Notes under the pieces: generated by a model
What the model saw: only the letters and a program-made list of their open reading frames with translations
Databases searched by the model: none
Told to the model about the DNA's origin: nothing
From: Planctomycetales bacterium
Lineage (GTDB): Bacteria > Planctomycetota > Planctomycetia > Isosphaerales > Isosphaeraceae
Assembly (NCBI GenBank): GCA_027449865.1
Contig: DAIDKV010000162.1
Location: forward strand, 1 to 64,000
Length of the DNA stretch: 64,000 bases
Reading direction: 5' to 3'
Shown here: positions 54,811-62,889 of the stretch, in pieces
Layout of the letters: each line of letters begins with the position of its first letter
How positions within the stretch are numbered: position 1 is the first letter of the stretch
Translations under genes and position numbers: made by a program

Positions 54811-56132
54811 GTCGCCAGCTTCGACGTTGTGGGCATGATCCCGAGATAAGCATCCAGGAGTCGGGTGGCGATATCCTGGTTTCCCGTGGCATTGGGATGG
54901 AGTGTTCCATCGATGCTTCCCTCCGTCGCGAGTGATTGCGGGAAGGTGCGGACCCACGAATCCTTCGAGGGATAACCGTGGGTTCTGAAGTCGGCAACGA
55001 TGCCCGGCGCGAGGGTCCAGCCGTAGGTTTGAGCGGCCGAGGCGATGACTGCGTCCAGCGGCGGGATGATCCGGTGTGTGGCGAAGATGGCGTCGATCCG
55101 GTTGATCAGGACCACACCGCCAGGTCCGAGGATTGGTGAGGGAATACCCTGGCTGTTGCCCGCCAGGCCGGGGTAGTCGCTCACAAGGACCCGCCCTGGG
55201 TTCAGTCCCTGGATCGCCGCGGCCAGTTCCGCGAAGTGTGAGGGCAACTGCGAGAGCGCTCCCTGGAACTGTTGCAGGATCATCTTCCGGGTCGGGTGGC
55301 CGATGTGAGAGTTCAGGATCAGCGACTCGACAATCTTCGAGAAGCCGATGTCGTCGCCGCCGACGGAGACGGTCAGCACGTCAATGGTCTGGTTGCCGAT
55401 AATCGATTTCAGTTCGCTGATCTGGGAGGGGAGTGTCACGCTGGGGTTGCCGATGCTTGTCATCGGGCCGAGAATTCCGTTATTGATCGTCGCTCCCGAC
55501 GCCGCAACCGAGACGAACGTGACGGCCTCGTGCGGGTTAGCCTGCTGAAGTTGGAGTGCGAATTGCGCGGGAGCCGAGAGAGTCGATCGGTGGGCATCGG
55601 CGTTTTGGGTGTTCATCGCGGGGTCGGGCGAGTAGGCCCACTGCGGCGAGGTCGGTGACGGTACGACAGGATTTCCCTCGCCCGAGGCGTACGAATCTCC
55701 GATCGAGACCACCAGCAGATCCTTCACCTGGATCGACTCGGTCGCCACCTGCGGTCCGCTCGACCCTACCAGGCCGGTCGCCGTAAGCTGGACGGTGTAA
55801 GCCCCTTGCTGCAAATCAATCGTCGGGGTCTCGCCAGTGACGTCGGTCGTCTGGCCCGTCGAGCTGGTGACGGTCCAGGCGAACGTCGAGGTCGGTTGGA
55901 TACCCATCGACCCCGATGCGTTCAAATTGACGCCGTAACCATTCGGCGGATTGACGTAAGCAGGCGTGTTCGGCAGATCCGGTTGATTCCCGTGAGCCGG
56001 GTCGGGCACGATCTGGGGGACCATCGACCACTGAATCACGGCGGCGGTCGTGAGCATCGACCGTGACTCAAGAACCTCGACAGCGAATCCGCATCGGAGC
56101 CGGCGTCGGTTCGATCGTGATCGGATCGACAT
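54774..56132 (-). CDS. Secreted SGNH/GDSL-type hydrolase with planctomycete export motif
   Basis: 452 residues. The N-terminus RRRLRCGFAVEVLESRSMLT is the planctomycete LESRxLL-type leader found at the start of many large secreted proteins. A PKD-like beta domain follows (about 55-160; FAWTVTSSTGQTTDVTGETP). Residues about 165-440 are an SGNH hydrolase: block I SIGDSYASGEGNP with the Ser nucleophile, block II with Gly in VAASGATINNG, block III VSVGGDDIGFSKIV with Asn/Asp, and block V DGTLHPNATGN with Asp and His. Expected to act on ester bonds of lipids or polysaccharides outside the cell. ATG at 56132 is used; residues further upstream are not conserved. Confidence 0.82.
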   Translation of the reverse strand: MSIRSRSNRRRLRCGFAVEVLESRSMLTTAAVIQWSMVPQIVPDPAHGNQPDLPNTPAYVNPPNGYGVNLNASGSMGIQPTSTFAWTVTSSTGQTTDVTGETPTIDLQQGAYTVQLTATGLVGSSGPQVATESIQVKDLLVVSIGDSYASGEGNPVVPSPTSPQWAYSPDPAMNTQNADAHRSTLSAPAQFALQLQQANPHEAVTFVSVAASGATINNGILGPMTSIGNPSVTLPSQISELKSIIGNQTIDVLTVSVGGDDIGFSKIVESLILNSHIGHPTRKMILQQFQGALSQLPSHFAELAAAIQGLNPGRVLVSDYPGLAGNSQGIPSPILGPGGVVLINRIDAIFATHRIIPPLDAVIASAAQTYGWTLAPGIVADFRTHGYPSKDSWVRTFPQSLATEGSIDGTLHPNATGNQDIATRLLDAYLGIMPTTSKLATHLKKGKFSRKR

Positions 56133-56229
56133 CTGGAGAACCCTCGGGGTTTGGAATTTCTGCGAAGATAGGGAAGAGTATAAGACCCCCTTCGACTGTC
56201 CCGCCAGGATGTAGCGGAGGCCCTCGTCC

Positions 56230-56703
56230 ATGATCGAGAGGATGGTTACCGGAGGCGTGACCTGTGCGGAGTGGGAGGCGTGGGCGTCCGCACGTCGGGC
56301 GGGGGTAGCGACGGGGGGCTACATGCCGCGTGGCTGGATGACCGAGGACGGCCCGCGCCCGCGATTGGGGATGCTCTACGGTGCGATTGAGTTCCCGCTG
56401 GCCGAGCCGACGCGGCTCCGCGCCAACCTCCGGCGCTCTGAGGCGCTGCTCTGGCTGGGCGACCCGACCTCGGCCGATGGGACCGCGGCGCTCGAGGCCG
56501 CGCGCGACCTGGGCCGCCCCTTCCTCGCAGCAGAGCCCGGCCTGACGTCCCCCTCGGAGGTCGCTGCCTGGCTCTCCGTCTTCGAGGTCCGAACTCTCAC
56601 CATCGGCGCGGAGGCCGAGTCGGCCCGCCCGGGTCTTGCCGCCCGCACCGGACCCTTCCTCGACCGCGTTTTCACTGCATGGCAAAGGCGGGATGGAAGC
56701 TGA
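56230..56703 (+). CDS. YpsA/SLOG-type putative molybdenum carrier-like protein
   Basis: 157 residues with a Rossmann-like pattern. It resembles the putative molybdenum carrier/YpsA-related (SLOG superfamily) proteins in the order of elements: MVTGGVTCAEWEAWASARRA, GVATGGYMPRGWMTEDGPRP, RANLRRSEALLWLGDP, GRPFLAAEPG and EVRTLTIGAEAESARPGL. The normal SGGQTGVDRAALD phosphate loop is here TGGVTCAEWEAW, so key loop residues differ. Members bind nucleotide-like or molybdenum cofactors, but the function is unproven. Divergent from the SGNH gene and convergent with the kinase. Confidence 0.7.
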   Translation: MIERMVTGGVTCAEWEAWASARRAGVATGGYMPRGWMTEDGPRPRLGMLYGAIEFPLAEPTRLRANLRRSEALLWLGDPTSADGTAALEAARDLGRPFLAAEPGLTSPSEVAAWLSVFEVRTLTIGAEAESARPGLAARTGPFLDRVFTAWQRRDGS

Positions 56704-56830
56704 TCGACCGGTTTGCCGCGACCTGGCATTCTTCGGGTAGGCGTGCCGTTCAAGCCCGAGAATCTGGCTCAGCCTCGGAATCATCGGGAAGACCGAGTTG
56801 AGCTTGTGAATCGAGTCTCGGAGTCGTTCA

Positions 56831-59800
56831 TTATTTGCTCGAAGTTCGATCGCTGACGAGGGAGCCGCCAGGGCTTCGTTCGCGTCGTGATTGCCATCCG
56901 GCCGCGTCGAGGACGTGGAGCGAGCCGTCGTCGAGGAGTTCCATGCCGGTCGCGGTCTGGACGGCCGGCTCGACGGCGGGGGCCGGAAGGTCCAGCGATC
57001 CTGGCACCTTGCGCAGGTAGCCCCGGCGTTCCTGGCCCCCGGAGATCATCGAGCGGCCGTCGGGGGCGATCGCAACGAACCAGACCTGTCGCACGTGGAG
57101 GAAGGCCGGCCCGATCGGCTGGCCGGACGCGGCGTCCCAGAGTCGGGCGGTCCGGTCGTAGCTGCCGGTGGCGAGCGTCTGGCCGTCGGGGCTAAAGGCC
57201 GCCGCTCGGAGTTGTCCCTCGTGCCGCAACGGGCCGCCCATCGGGGCGCCAGTGTGGGCGTTCCAGAGACGGGCGGTCCGGTCCCAGCCGCCGGTGATCA
57301 GGGCGCCGCCGTCGGGGCGGAACGCGACCACCGAGACCGGCCCGTCGTGACGCAGCGGGGCGAATCGAGGCGCTCCAGTGGCGACGTCCCAGAGTCGGGC
57401 GGTCCGGTCGTCGCTGCCGGTCGCGACGGTCTTTCCGTCGGGACTGAAGGCCGCCACCATCACCTGCCCAGCGTGACGGAGCGGGGGACCCACCGGGTGG
57501 CCGTCGAGGGATGACCAGAGTCGGGCCGTCCCGTCCTCACTTCCGGTGACGACCCGATCACCGTCGGGGCTGAACGCGGAGGAGACGACCCAGTTATCGT
57601 GCTTCATCGGCTCGCCGATCGGCTGGCCGGTAGCGACGTTCCAGAGTCGGGCGAGCCCGTCGCCGCCTCCGGTCAAGACGCGGTCTCCGCGGGGAGAGTA
57701 GGCGACCGTACGCACCCGCTCGCCGTGCCGCATCGGTGGGCCAACCGCGGCGCCGGTGCGGGCGTCCCAGAGTCGGGCGGTCCGGTCGTAGCTGCCGGTC
57801 AGGACGAGGCGGCCGTCGGGGGCGAAGGCGATCGCCTCGACCTTCTCGCCGTGGAGCATGGGAGCGCCAATTGGCTGGGCGGTGGCGGCGTTCCAGAGGC
57901 GGGCGGTCCGGTCCTCGCTGGCCGAGAGGATTGTCTTTCCGTCGGGGCTATAGCGAGCGGCGCGGATGAAGCCCCGATGCTCGAAGCACCGCTCGGCCGG
58001 CGCCGCGACTTCCCGGATCATCGCCGTGCCGTCGTAGCCGCAAGTCAGGACGCATCGGCCGTCTGGCGCGAAGGCGACTGCAGATACGGTGTGCCGATGC
58101 CGCCACGACGATCCGATCGTCTGGCCGGTTCGGAGGTCCCAGAGCCTCGCCTGTCCGTCGATAGCGCCGGTCAGGGCGGTGCGACCATCAGGGCTGATCA
58201 CAGCCGTCTGGATGCAGTGCTGATAGGCAAGCCCAGGGCCGACCGTCTGGCCCTCGATCGGGTCCCAGAGTCGCGCGGATCGGTCGTAGCATCCGGTTAA
58301 CAGCGTGTGCCCGTCAGGAGAATAGGCAACCGACGAGACCCAGTCGGGATGGGTCAGTGGAGGCCCGAGGGGTCGGCCGGTCTCGGCGTCCCAGGCCCTG
58401 GCGGTCCGGTCCCAGCTTGCAGTGGCCACCGAGCGGCCGTTGGGGGCGAAGGCGACCGAGCCGACGAGATCGGCGTGGGCCATCGGTTCCCCGATCGGAG
58501 ACCCTGTCTCGGCGTCCCAGAGCTGGGCCTTTCCATTGATGCAGGCGGTAGCAATCCGTCGGCCGTCGGGGCTGAAGGCGACAGCCGGAACGGGGCCTTC
58601 GTGCCGGAGCTCCGGTCCGACGACTGACACCGTTCGAAGGTCCCAGATTCGGGCGATAGAGTCGTCGCAGCCGGTGAGGAGACGTAGGCCGTCGGACCGG
58701 AAGGCCAGGGCGTTAACCCGCGCGGGATGGTGAAGCGGGCGGCCGAGCGTGGCCCCCGTTCTTGCGTCGTGGAGCTGGACGGTCGCATCGTCGCCGCCGA
58801 CGGCGACGATGCGACCGTCGGGCGAGTAGGTCGCTGCACGGATGGCGCCGGGGTGCTCGAAGCAGGCTCTCAGCGGATGCAGTCGATCCCACCAGGCGGA
58901 GAGATTGCGTCGGAAGGCTCGCTCCAGCTCGGTGTCGCCGGCAAGCCGGGTACTCTGAAGACCGCGGGCGAGCCAGAGCAGGCCGTGGCCGATCTCGCCT
59001 CGCTCGCAGATCGCCTGGCCGTGATCATAGGCGAGCCGGGCCGACTGATCGATAACCTCCTGTCGGTGGGCCCGGACCTCGTCGAGTGCTCCGGCGAGCC
59101 GGGAGGCAGCGCGATACTGGGTGATCGCCAGGCTGATTGAGAGGCCGATCGCCGCGACGATCGCCGAGGCGGCCAGGCCCAGGGCCAGGGCGAGCGAGGT
59201 CCTGCGTCGGCACCACCGCCAGAATCGCTCGGGGGCTGGAACTGGACGGGCGCGGACCGGCTCATGGTCGAGGAAACGGCGGAGGTCGTCGGCCAGGGCT
59301 CTCGCTGTTGGATACCGCCGCGCCGGGCTTTTTTCCAGGCACTTCAGGCAGACAATCTCCAGATCACGCGGGAGCCCGGGACGGAGCCTCGATGGCGAGA
59401 TCGGCTCCTCGTGCAAAACCTGAAGCACCGTTTCGACCGGGCCCGAGGCGCGGAAGGGCGGCCGGCCTGTCAGCAACTCGTAAAGAATGGCGCCGAGACC
59501 GTAGACATCGGCCGAAGGCGAGTCCACGGAGACTTCATCCTCCCGGCGCCGGCGGTCGCGGCGGGGCCGGATGGCGAGCTCGGGAGCCATGTAGCTGGGC
59601 GTGCCGAGGAACTGGTCGGTAAGGGTTGGGAAGGTGTGGTGGCCATCGAGCCGCTTGGCGAGCCCAAAGTCGGAGACCTTCGGATCGCCTGAAGCGGTCA
59701 ACAGGACGTTGGAGGGCTTCAAATCGCGGTGGATCACGCCAACGCGGTGGGCGGCCTCCATCGCCAGGGCGAGCGACTCGACCAGCCGGGCGGATTCGAC

Positions 59801-60388
59801 CACGGGCCGGGGCCGGCCGGCGATCCAGTCGGCAAGGCTGGGCCCGTCGACGTGTTCAAGGGCGAGATACGGGGCACCCTCGTGCTCGCCGATTTCGTGG
59901 ATCTGGACGATGTTCGGATGATGGAGCCGGGCGATGGCCTCGGCCTCGCGTCGGAAGCGGTCGCGATCTCGGGGCGTGGCGCGGGCACCGTCGATGAGCA
60001 CCTTGAGGGCGACGGTGCGATCGAGCCCACGCTGGCGGGCGCGGTAGACGATTCCCATCCCGCCCCGGCCAATCTCGGCCTCGAGGTCGTATCCGGGAGG
60101 AAGCCGCGGTGGCGCGTCGTCGTCTCCAGGATGCCGGACGTGATCGTAGGTCGAGACTCCGGGCGGATGGCTCTTGAGCGATTCGAGGAAATCGTCGTCA
60201 ACGACGGACATGTCGGCCAGGTCGCGCCCCGGCCGAGAAACCGGTAGGCCGTCGGTGAGTCCTTCGAGCGATTGCTGGCAGAGCGGGCATCGCTGGACGT
60301 GGTCGCCGAGGAGTTCCTCCTGGGCCGGGTCGAGCTGGTCGGCCAGCAGGCGCCGGAGGAGTTCCGGTGACGGGCAGACCTCGGGCAT
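56831..60388 (-). CDS. Ser/Thr protein kinase with zinc-finger anti-sigma-like N-terminus and double WD40 propeller
   Basis: 1185 residues; start at 60388 preceded by GGGAGGTAAGCTC. Residues about 1-45 have an anti-sigma-type zinc finger (DHVQRCPLCQQSLEGL, HxxxCxxC). The kinase, about 95-365, has IGRGGMGIVYRARQRGLDRT, ALKVL, HRDLKPSNVLLTASGDPKVS, DFGLAKRL and GTPSYMAPELAI. A membrane helix lies at about 425-450 (LALALGLAASAIVAAIGLSI). The C-terminal part, about 545-1150, carries 14 clear WD40 repeats plus one decayed, each about 42 residues (AFSPDGQTLATGSYDRTARL). Repeats 1 and 8 both begin FEHxGxIRAAxYSPDG, pointing to two seven-bladed propellers. It follows its ECF sigma gene by 133 bases. 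Confidence 0.93.
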   Translation of the reverse strand: MPEVCPSPELLRRLLADQLDPAQEELLGDHVQRCPLCQQSLEGLTDGLPVSRPGRDLADMSVVDDDFLESLKSHPPGVSTYDHVRHPGDDDAPPRLPPGYDLEAEIGRGGMGIVYRARQRGLDRTVALKVLIDGARATPRDRDRFRREAEAIARLHHPNIVQIHEIGEHEGAPYLALEHVDGPSLADWIAGRPRPVVESARLVESLALAMEAAHRVGVIHRDLKPSNVLLTASGDPKVSDFGLAKRLDGHHTFPTLTDQFLGTPSYMAPELAIRPRRDRRRREDEVSVDSPSADVYGLGAILYELLTGRPPFRASGPVETVLQVLHEEPISPSRLRPGLPRDLEIVCLKCLEKSPARRYPTARALADDLRRFLDHEPVRARPVPAPERFWRWCRRRTSLALALGLAASAIVAAIGLSISLAITQYRAASRLAGALDEVRAHRQEVIDQSARLAYDHGQAICERGEIGHGLLWLARGLQSTRLAGDTELERAFRRNLSAWWDRLHPLRACFEHPGAIRAATYSPDGRIVAVGGDDATVQLHDARTGATLGRPLHHPARVNALAFRSDGLRLLTGCDDSIARIWDLRTVSVVGPELRHEGPVPAVAFSPDGRRIATACINGKAQLWDAETGSPIGEPMAHADLVGSVAFAPNGRSVATASWDRTARAWDAETGRPLGPPLTHPDWVSSVAYSPDGHTLLTGCYDRSARLWDPIEGQTVGPGLAYQHCIQTAVISPDGRTALTGAIDGQARLWDLRTGQTIGSSWRHRHTVSAVAFAPDGRCVLTCGYDGTAMIREVAAPAERCFEHRGFIRAARYSPDGKTILSASEDRTARLWNAATAQPIGAPMLHGEKVEAIAFAPDGRLVLTGSYDRTARLWDARTGAAVGPPMRHGERVRTVAYSPRGDRVLTGGGDGLARLWNVATGQPIGEPMKHDNWVVSSAFSPDGDRVVTGSEDGTARLWSSLDGHPVGPPLRHAGQVMVAAFSPDGKTVATGSDDRTARLWDVATGAPRFAPLRHDGPVSVVAFRPDGGALITGGWDRTARLWNAHTGAPMGGPLRHEGQLRAAAFSPDGQTLATGSYDRTARLWDAASGQPIGPAFLHVRQVWFVAIAPDGRSMISGGQERRGYLRKVPGSLDLPAPAVEPAVQTATGMELLDDGSLHVLDAAGWQSRRERSPGGSLVSDRTSSK

Positions 60389-60521
60389 GAGCTTACCTCC
60401 CGGGCGGGGTCGTGGCTTGTGGTGTGATCGGGCGGGGGATTCCGGATCAGAGGTTCCAGTCGAGGTCGCCGCGAGGGCTCGGGATTCCGCCGCGGACTGG
60501 GATCGTTCTGCTCTCGGCCCG

Positions 60522-61130
60522 TCAATCCTCCGGCCGGCGACCTTCAAGGCGGTCGAGCTCCTCCCGCAGCATGCGCTGGACCTTGCTCTTTGCCTTGAAG
60601 ACGGTGGCGACCTTGAGGCCGAGCCGCTCGGCCACGACGTAGCCGGATTGGCCGTCGAGGGCGGTCAGACGGAAGGCCTCCCAGGTGTGAGGCTCGACGC
60701 GAAGGCGGACCCGGACCATCGCCTCGTCGAGAAGTTCGAGGTCGAAGGATTCCTCAAGGCGCGCGACAAGGTCGTCGCGAGCGACTAGCGACTCAAGCCA
60801 GGCGGGGTCGTCGCCGCCCCGGGCGGTGGTGGCAGCCCTGCGCGAGGCGAGGAGGTCGCTCCAGGTGTGGTGGGTCAAGGTCCTGAGCCAGGCGCGGAAG
60901 CTCAGCCCTGGGTCGTACTGGAAGGTCCTCATCTTGGTGCAGAGGCGGGCGAGAACGGCCTGGGTCACGTCGCGGGCGTCGGCGTCCTGGAGCTGCCACC
61001 GGCGGCACCAGGCATAAATCCGCGCCCCGTATCGGTCGACGAACTCGCTCCAGGCCTCCTGGTCCGCCGGGTTCTGACGCAGCCGTCCGAGCAAGGTGGC
61101 GCTGGTCCGGAGGTCGGCCGCGTCCCTCAT
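60522..61130 (-). CDS. ECF-type RNA polymerase sigma factor, kinase-linked
   Basis: 202 residues, start at 61130 after GGGGGGTATTATCC. Region 2: AWSEFVDRYGARIYAWCRRW, DADARDVTQAVLARLCTKMR, FRAWLRTLTHHTWSDLL. Region 4: EPHTWEAFRLTALDGQSGYV followed by VAERLGLKVATVFKAKSKVQR. It is of the planctomycete group whose genes precede WD40 kinases. The downstream kinase carries a zinc finger like those of anti-sigma factors, so the kinase may hold and release this sigma factor. It is divergent from a DUF1559 gene. Confidence 0.92.
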   Translation of the reverse strand: MRDAADLRTSATLLGRLRQNPADQEAWSEFVDRYGARIYAWCRRWQLQDADARDVTQAVLARLCTKMRTFQYDPGLSFRAWLRTLTHHTWSDLLASRRAATTARGGDDPAWLESLVARDDLVARLEESFDLELLDEAMVRVRLRVEPHTWEAFRLTALDGQSGYVVAERLGLKVATVFKAKSKVQRMLREELDRLEGRRPED

Positions 61131-61494
61131 CGGATAATACCCCCCGAGGCGGAGAGAGTTGACAGCAGGACCCGCAATCCGGGCCGGATACCCACCGGGA
61201 AGCCGACGACCCGCACCGCCGTGTGCCGGTCTATTGTCCATGTTAAGGGTTCAGCACTGGCCGGGCCAGCGGTGGGCGATCCGCGATCTAGCCGCTGCGC
61301 TCCACGATTTCTCACAGGATTCGAGGGGATGTGTCAGGTTTCGAGGCGGCAGGGAGTATTAGCCCCTGGGTTGTGTTCCGAGATCCCTCCGACGGCTGCC
61401 GCAGTGGCCAGGACCGGCGCCTCATGGCAGGTTGCGCGACGGGTCATAGGAATCCTCCCTTTCCATTATCGCTCACCATTCAGGAGGGAACGTC
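61131..61494. promoter_or_regulatory. Divergent region, ECF sigma / DUF1559
   Basis: About 360 bases that should hold promoters for both directions. A TTGACA stands at 61157-61162 on the plus strand, but no matching -10 lies 16-18 bases on. Ribosome site CAGGAGGGAAC precedes the ATG at 61495. Short reading frames here show no homology. No strong inverted repeat seen. Confidence 0.35.
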
Positions 61495-62613
61495 ATGGAC
61501 TCGCGCCTCCGTCGCCATCGCGGCGGCTTCACGCTGATCGAGCTTCTGGTCGTCATCGCGATCATCGCGGTCCTGATCGCCCTGCTTTTGCCAGCGGTGC
61601 AGGCCGCGCGAGAGGCCGCACGCCGCGCCCAGTGTACGAACAACCTCAAGCAGCTCGGACTGGCGGTGCAGAACTACATCAGCACCAACTCAACCTTCCC
61701 GCTCATGGTGATGCCGCCGCCGGTCTACCTGGGTGGGCCCTGGAATAATAGCCACACCTGGTACTCGGCGATCCTGGGTTTCATGGAGCAGCAGCAGATC
61801 TTCAACGCGATCAACTTCAACGTCCCCCCCGACCCCACCGAACCCTCGTCGCCGGGGTTGGGCGTTGCCAACCTCACCGCCGGCGGCACACAGGTGGCAA
61901 CCTTCCTTTGCCCCTCCGAAAGCCAGACCACCCCGCTGTACAGCTACGGCAATTTCAGCTTCTATCTGGCGAATTACGTCGGGAACTTCGGCGGCCCGGC
62001 GCAGATCCAGCCGTATTCCGGGACGATGATCCCGGTCTGGGACATCGAGTTCAATTACATGCAGGTCGTGGGGCCGGCGCGGCTGGCTTCGGTGACCGAC
62101 GGAACCTCGAACACGGCGCTGTTCAGCGAGCGGCTGGTCTCGCTCCCCTGGAACGGTTGGCCGCCGCAGACGATTCCGGCCGGTAGTCAGGACGCCCGAC
62201 GCTTCGCCTACATGGGAACCGCCGGCGCCGCTGCCAAGTCCGGGATGGCCGGCGCACTGACGTTCGCCAAGGCTTGCCAGGCCATCCCCGGCACCCAGCC
62301 CGAGTATTACAACGACGGCTGCATGATGGGCCAGCGCGGCTTCATCGGCTTTTCGCTCGACCTTTCCTACACCAGCTACAATCACGTCGGGCCTCCGAAC
62401 TCGGTCCCCTGCATCAACCCCGCGATGGGGTATTCGTGGGCCTGCATCGATCCGTCGAGCTCGGCCCCCGCCAGCAGCAACCACCCCGGAGGGGCCAACG
62501 TCGCATTCTCCGACGGCTCCGTCCACTTCCTCAAAAATACGGTTGCCCTCCAGACCTGGTGGGCGTTGGGCTCTCGCAACCTGGGCGAGGTGATCTCGTC
62601 GGACTCGTATTGA
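61495..62613 (+). CDS. DUF1559 prepilin-like protein
   Basis: 372 residues. N-terminus [20 protein letters not shown], then [20 protein letters not shown] and [20 protein letters not shown]. The middle contains [36 protein letters not shown] and [18 protein letters not shown]. The end reads [20 protein letters not shown] and SSDSY. All DUF1559 landmarks are present. It is next to an ECF-kinase pair and 14 bases before a small lipoprotein gene in the same direction. Confidence 0.94.
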   Translation: MDSRLRRHRGGFTLIELLVVIAIIAVLIALLLPAVQAAREAARRAQCTNNLKQLGLAVQNYISTNSTFPLMVMPPPVYLGGPWNNSHTWYSAILGFMEQQQIFNAINFNVPPDPTEPSSPGLGVANLTAGGTQVATFLCPSESQTTPLYSYGNFSFYLANYVGNFGGPAQIQPYSGTMIPVWDIEFNYMQVVGPARLASVTDGTSNTALFSERLVSLPWNGWPPQTIPAGSQDARRFAYMGTAGAAAKSGMAGALTFAKACQAIPGTQPEYYNDGCMMGQRGFIGFSLDLSYTSYNHVGPPNSVPCINPAMGYSWACIDPSSSAPASSNHPGGANVAFSDGSVHFLKNTVALQTWWALGSRNLGEVISSDSY

Positions 62614-62627
62614 GGGGTGCAGAGATC

Positions 62628-62828
62628 ATGAAGCGATGGTTTGTCAGTAGTTTGATCGTCGCGGCCTCGGCGACGATCGCCGGATGTTCCGGTGGCGGTA
62701 CCCAGGCGGCGCAGGAGGCAACTGGTAAGGCCCAGGAAATCCAGAACGAGAAGCGGGCCGAGGCCCGCGAAAAGGCGATCCAGTCGCATCAGGCGGGTCG
62801 CCGGGGCACCACCCATCGTTCCCGATGA
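62628..62828 (+). CDS. Small lipoprotein following DUF1559
   Basis: 66 residues: MKRWFVSSLIVAASATIAGC is a textbook lipoprotein signal with lipobox IAGC, and the rest is a short, charged, helical tail (EATGKAQEIQNEKRAEAREK) ending in Arg/His. ATG at 62628 follows GGGGTGCAGAGATC. Third example in this window of a small lipoprotein directly after a DUF1559 gene; the three are unlike one another in sequence. Confidence 0.75.
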   Translation: MKRWFVSSLIVAASATIAGCSGGGTQAAQEATGKAQEIQNEKRAEAREKAIQSHQAGRRGTTHRSR

Positions 62829-62889
62829 AACAGGGCGGTCGGCGCTCGCTTCCTGGAGACAGGAGCGGCGCCGACCTTTCCCCGAGCGA

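Noticed and set aside
57000-58870. Regularly spaced repeats resembling a CRISPR or satellite array
   Set aside because: The period of about 126 bases is coding: it encodes the WD40 repeats of the kinase, with diverged copies and no unique spacers.
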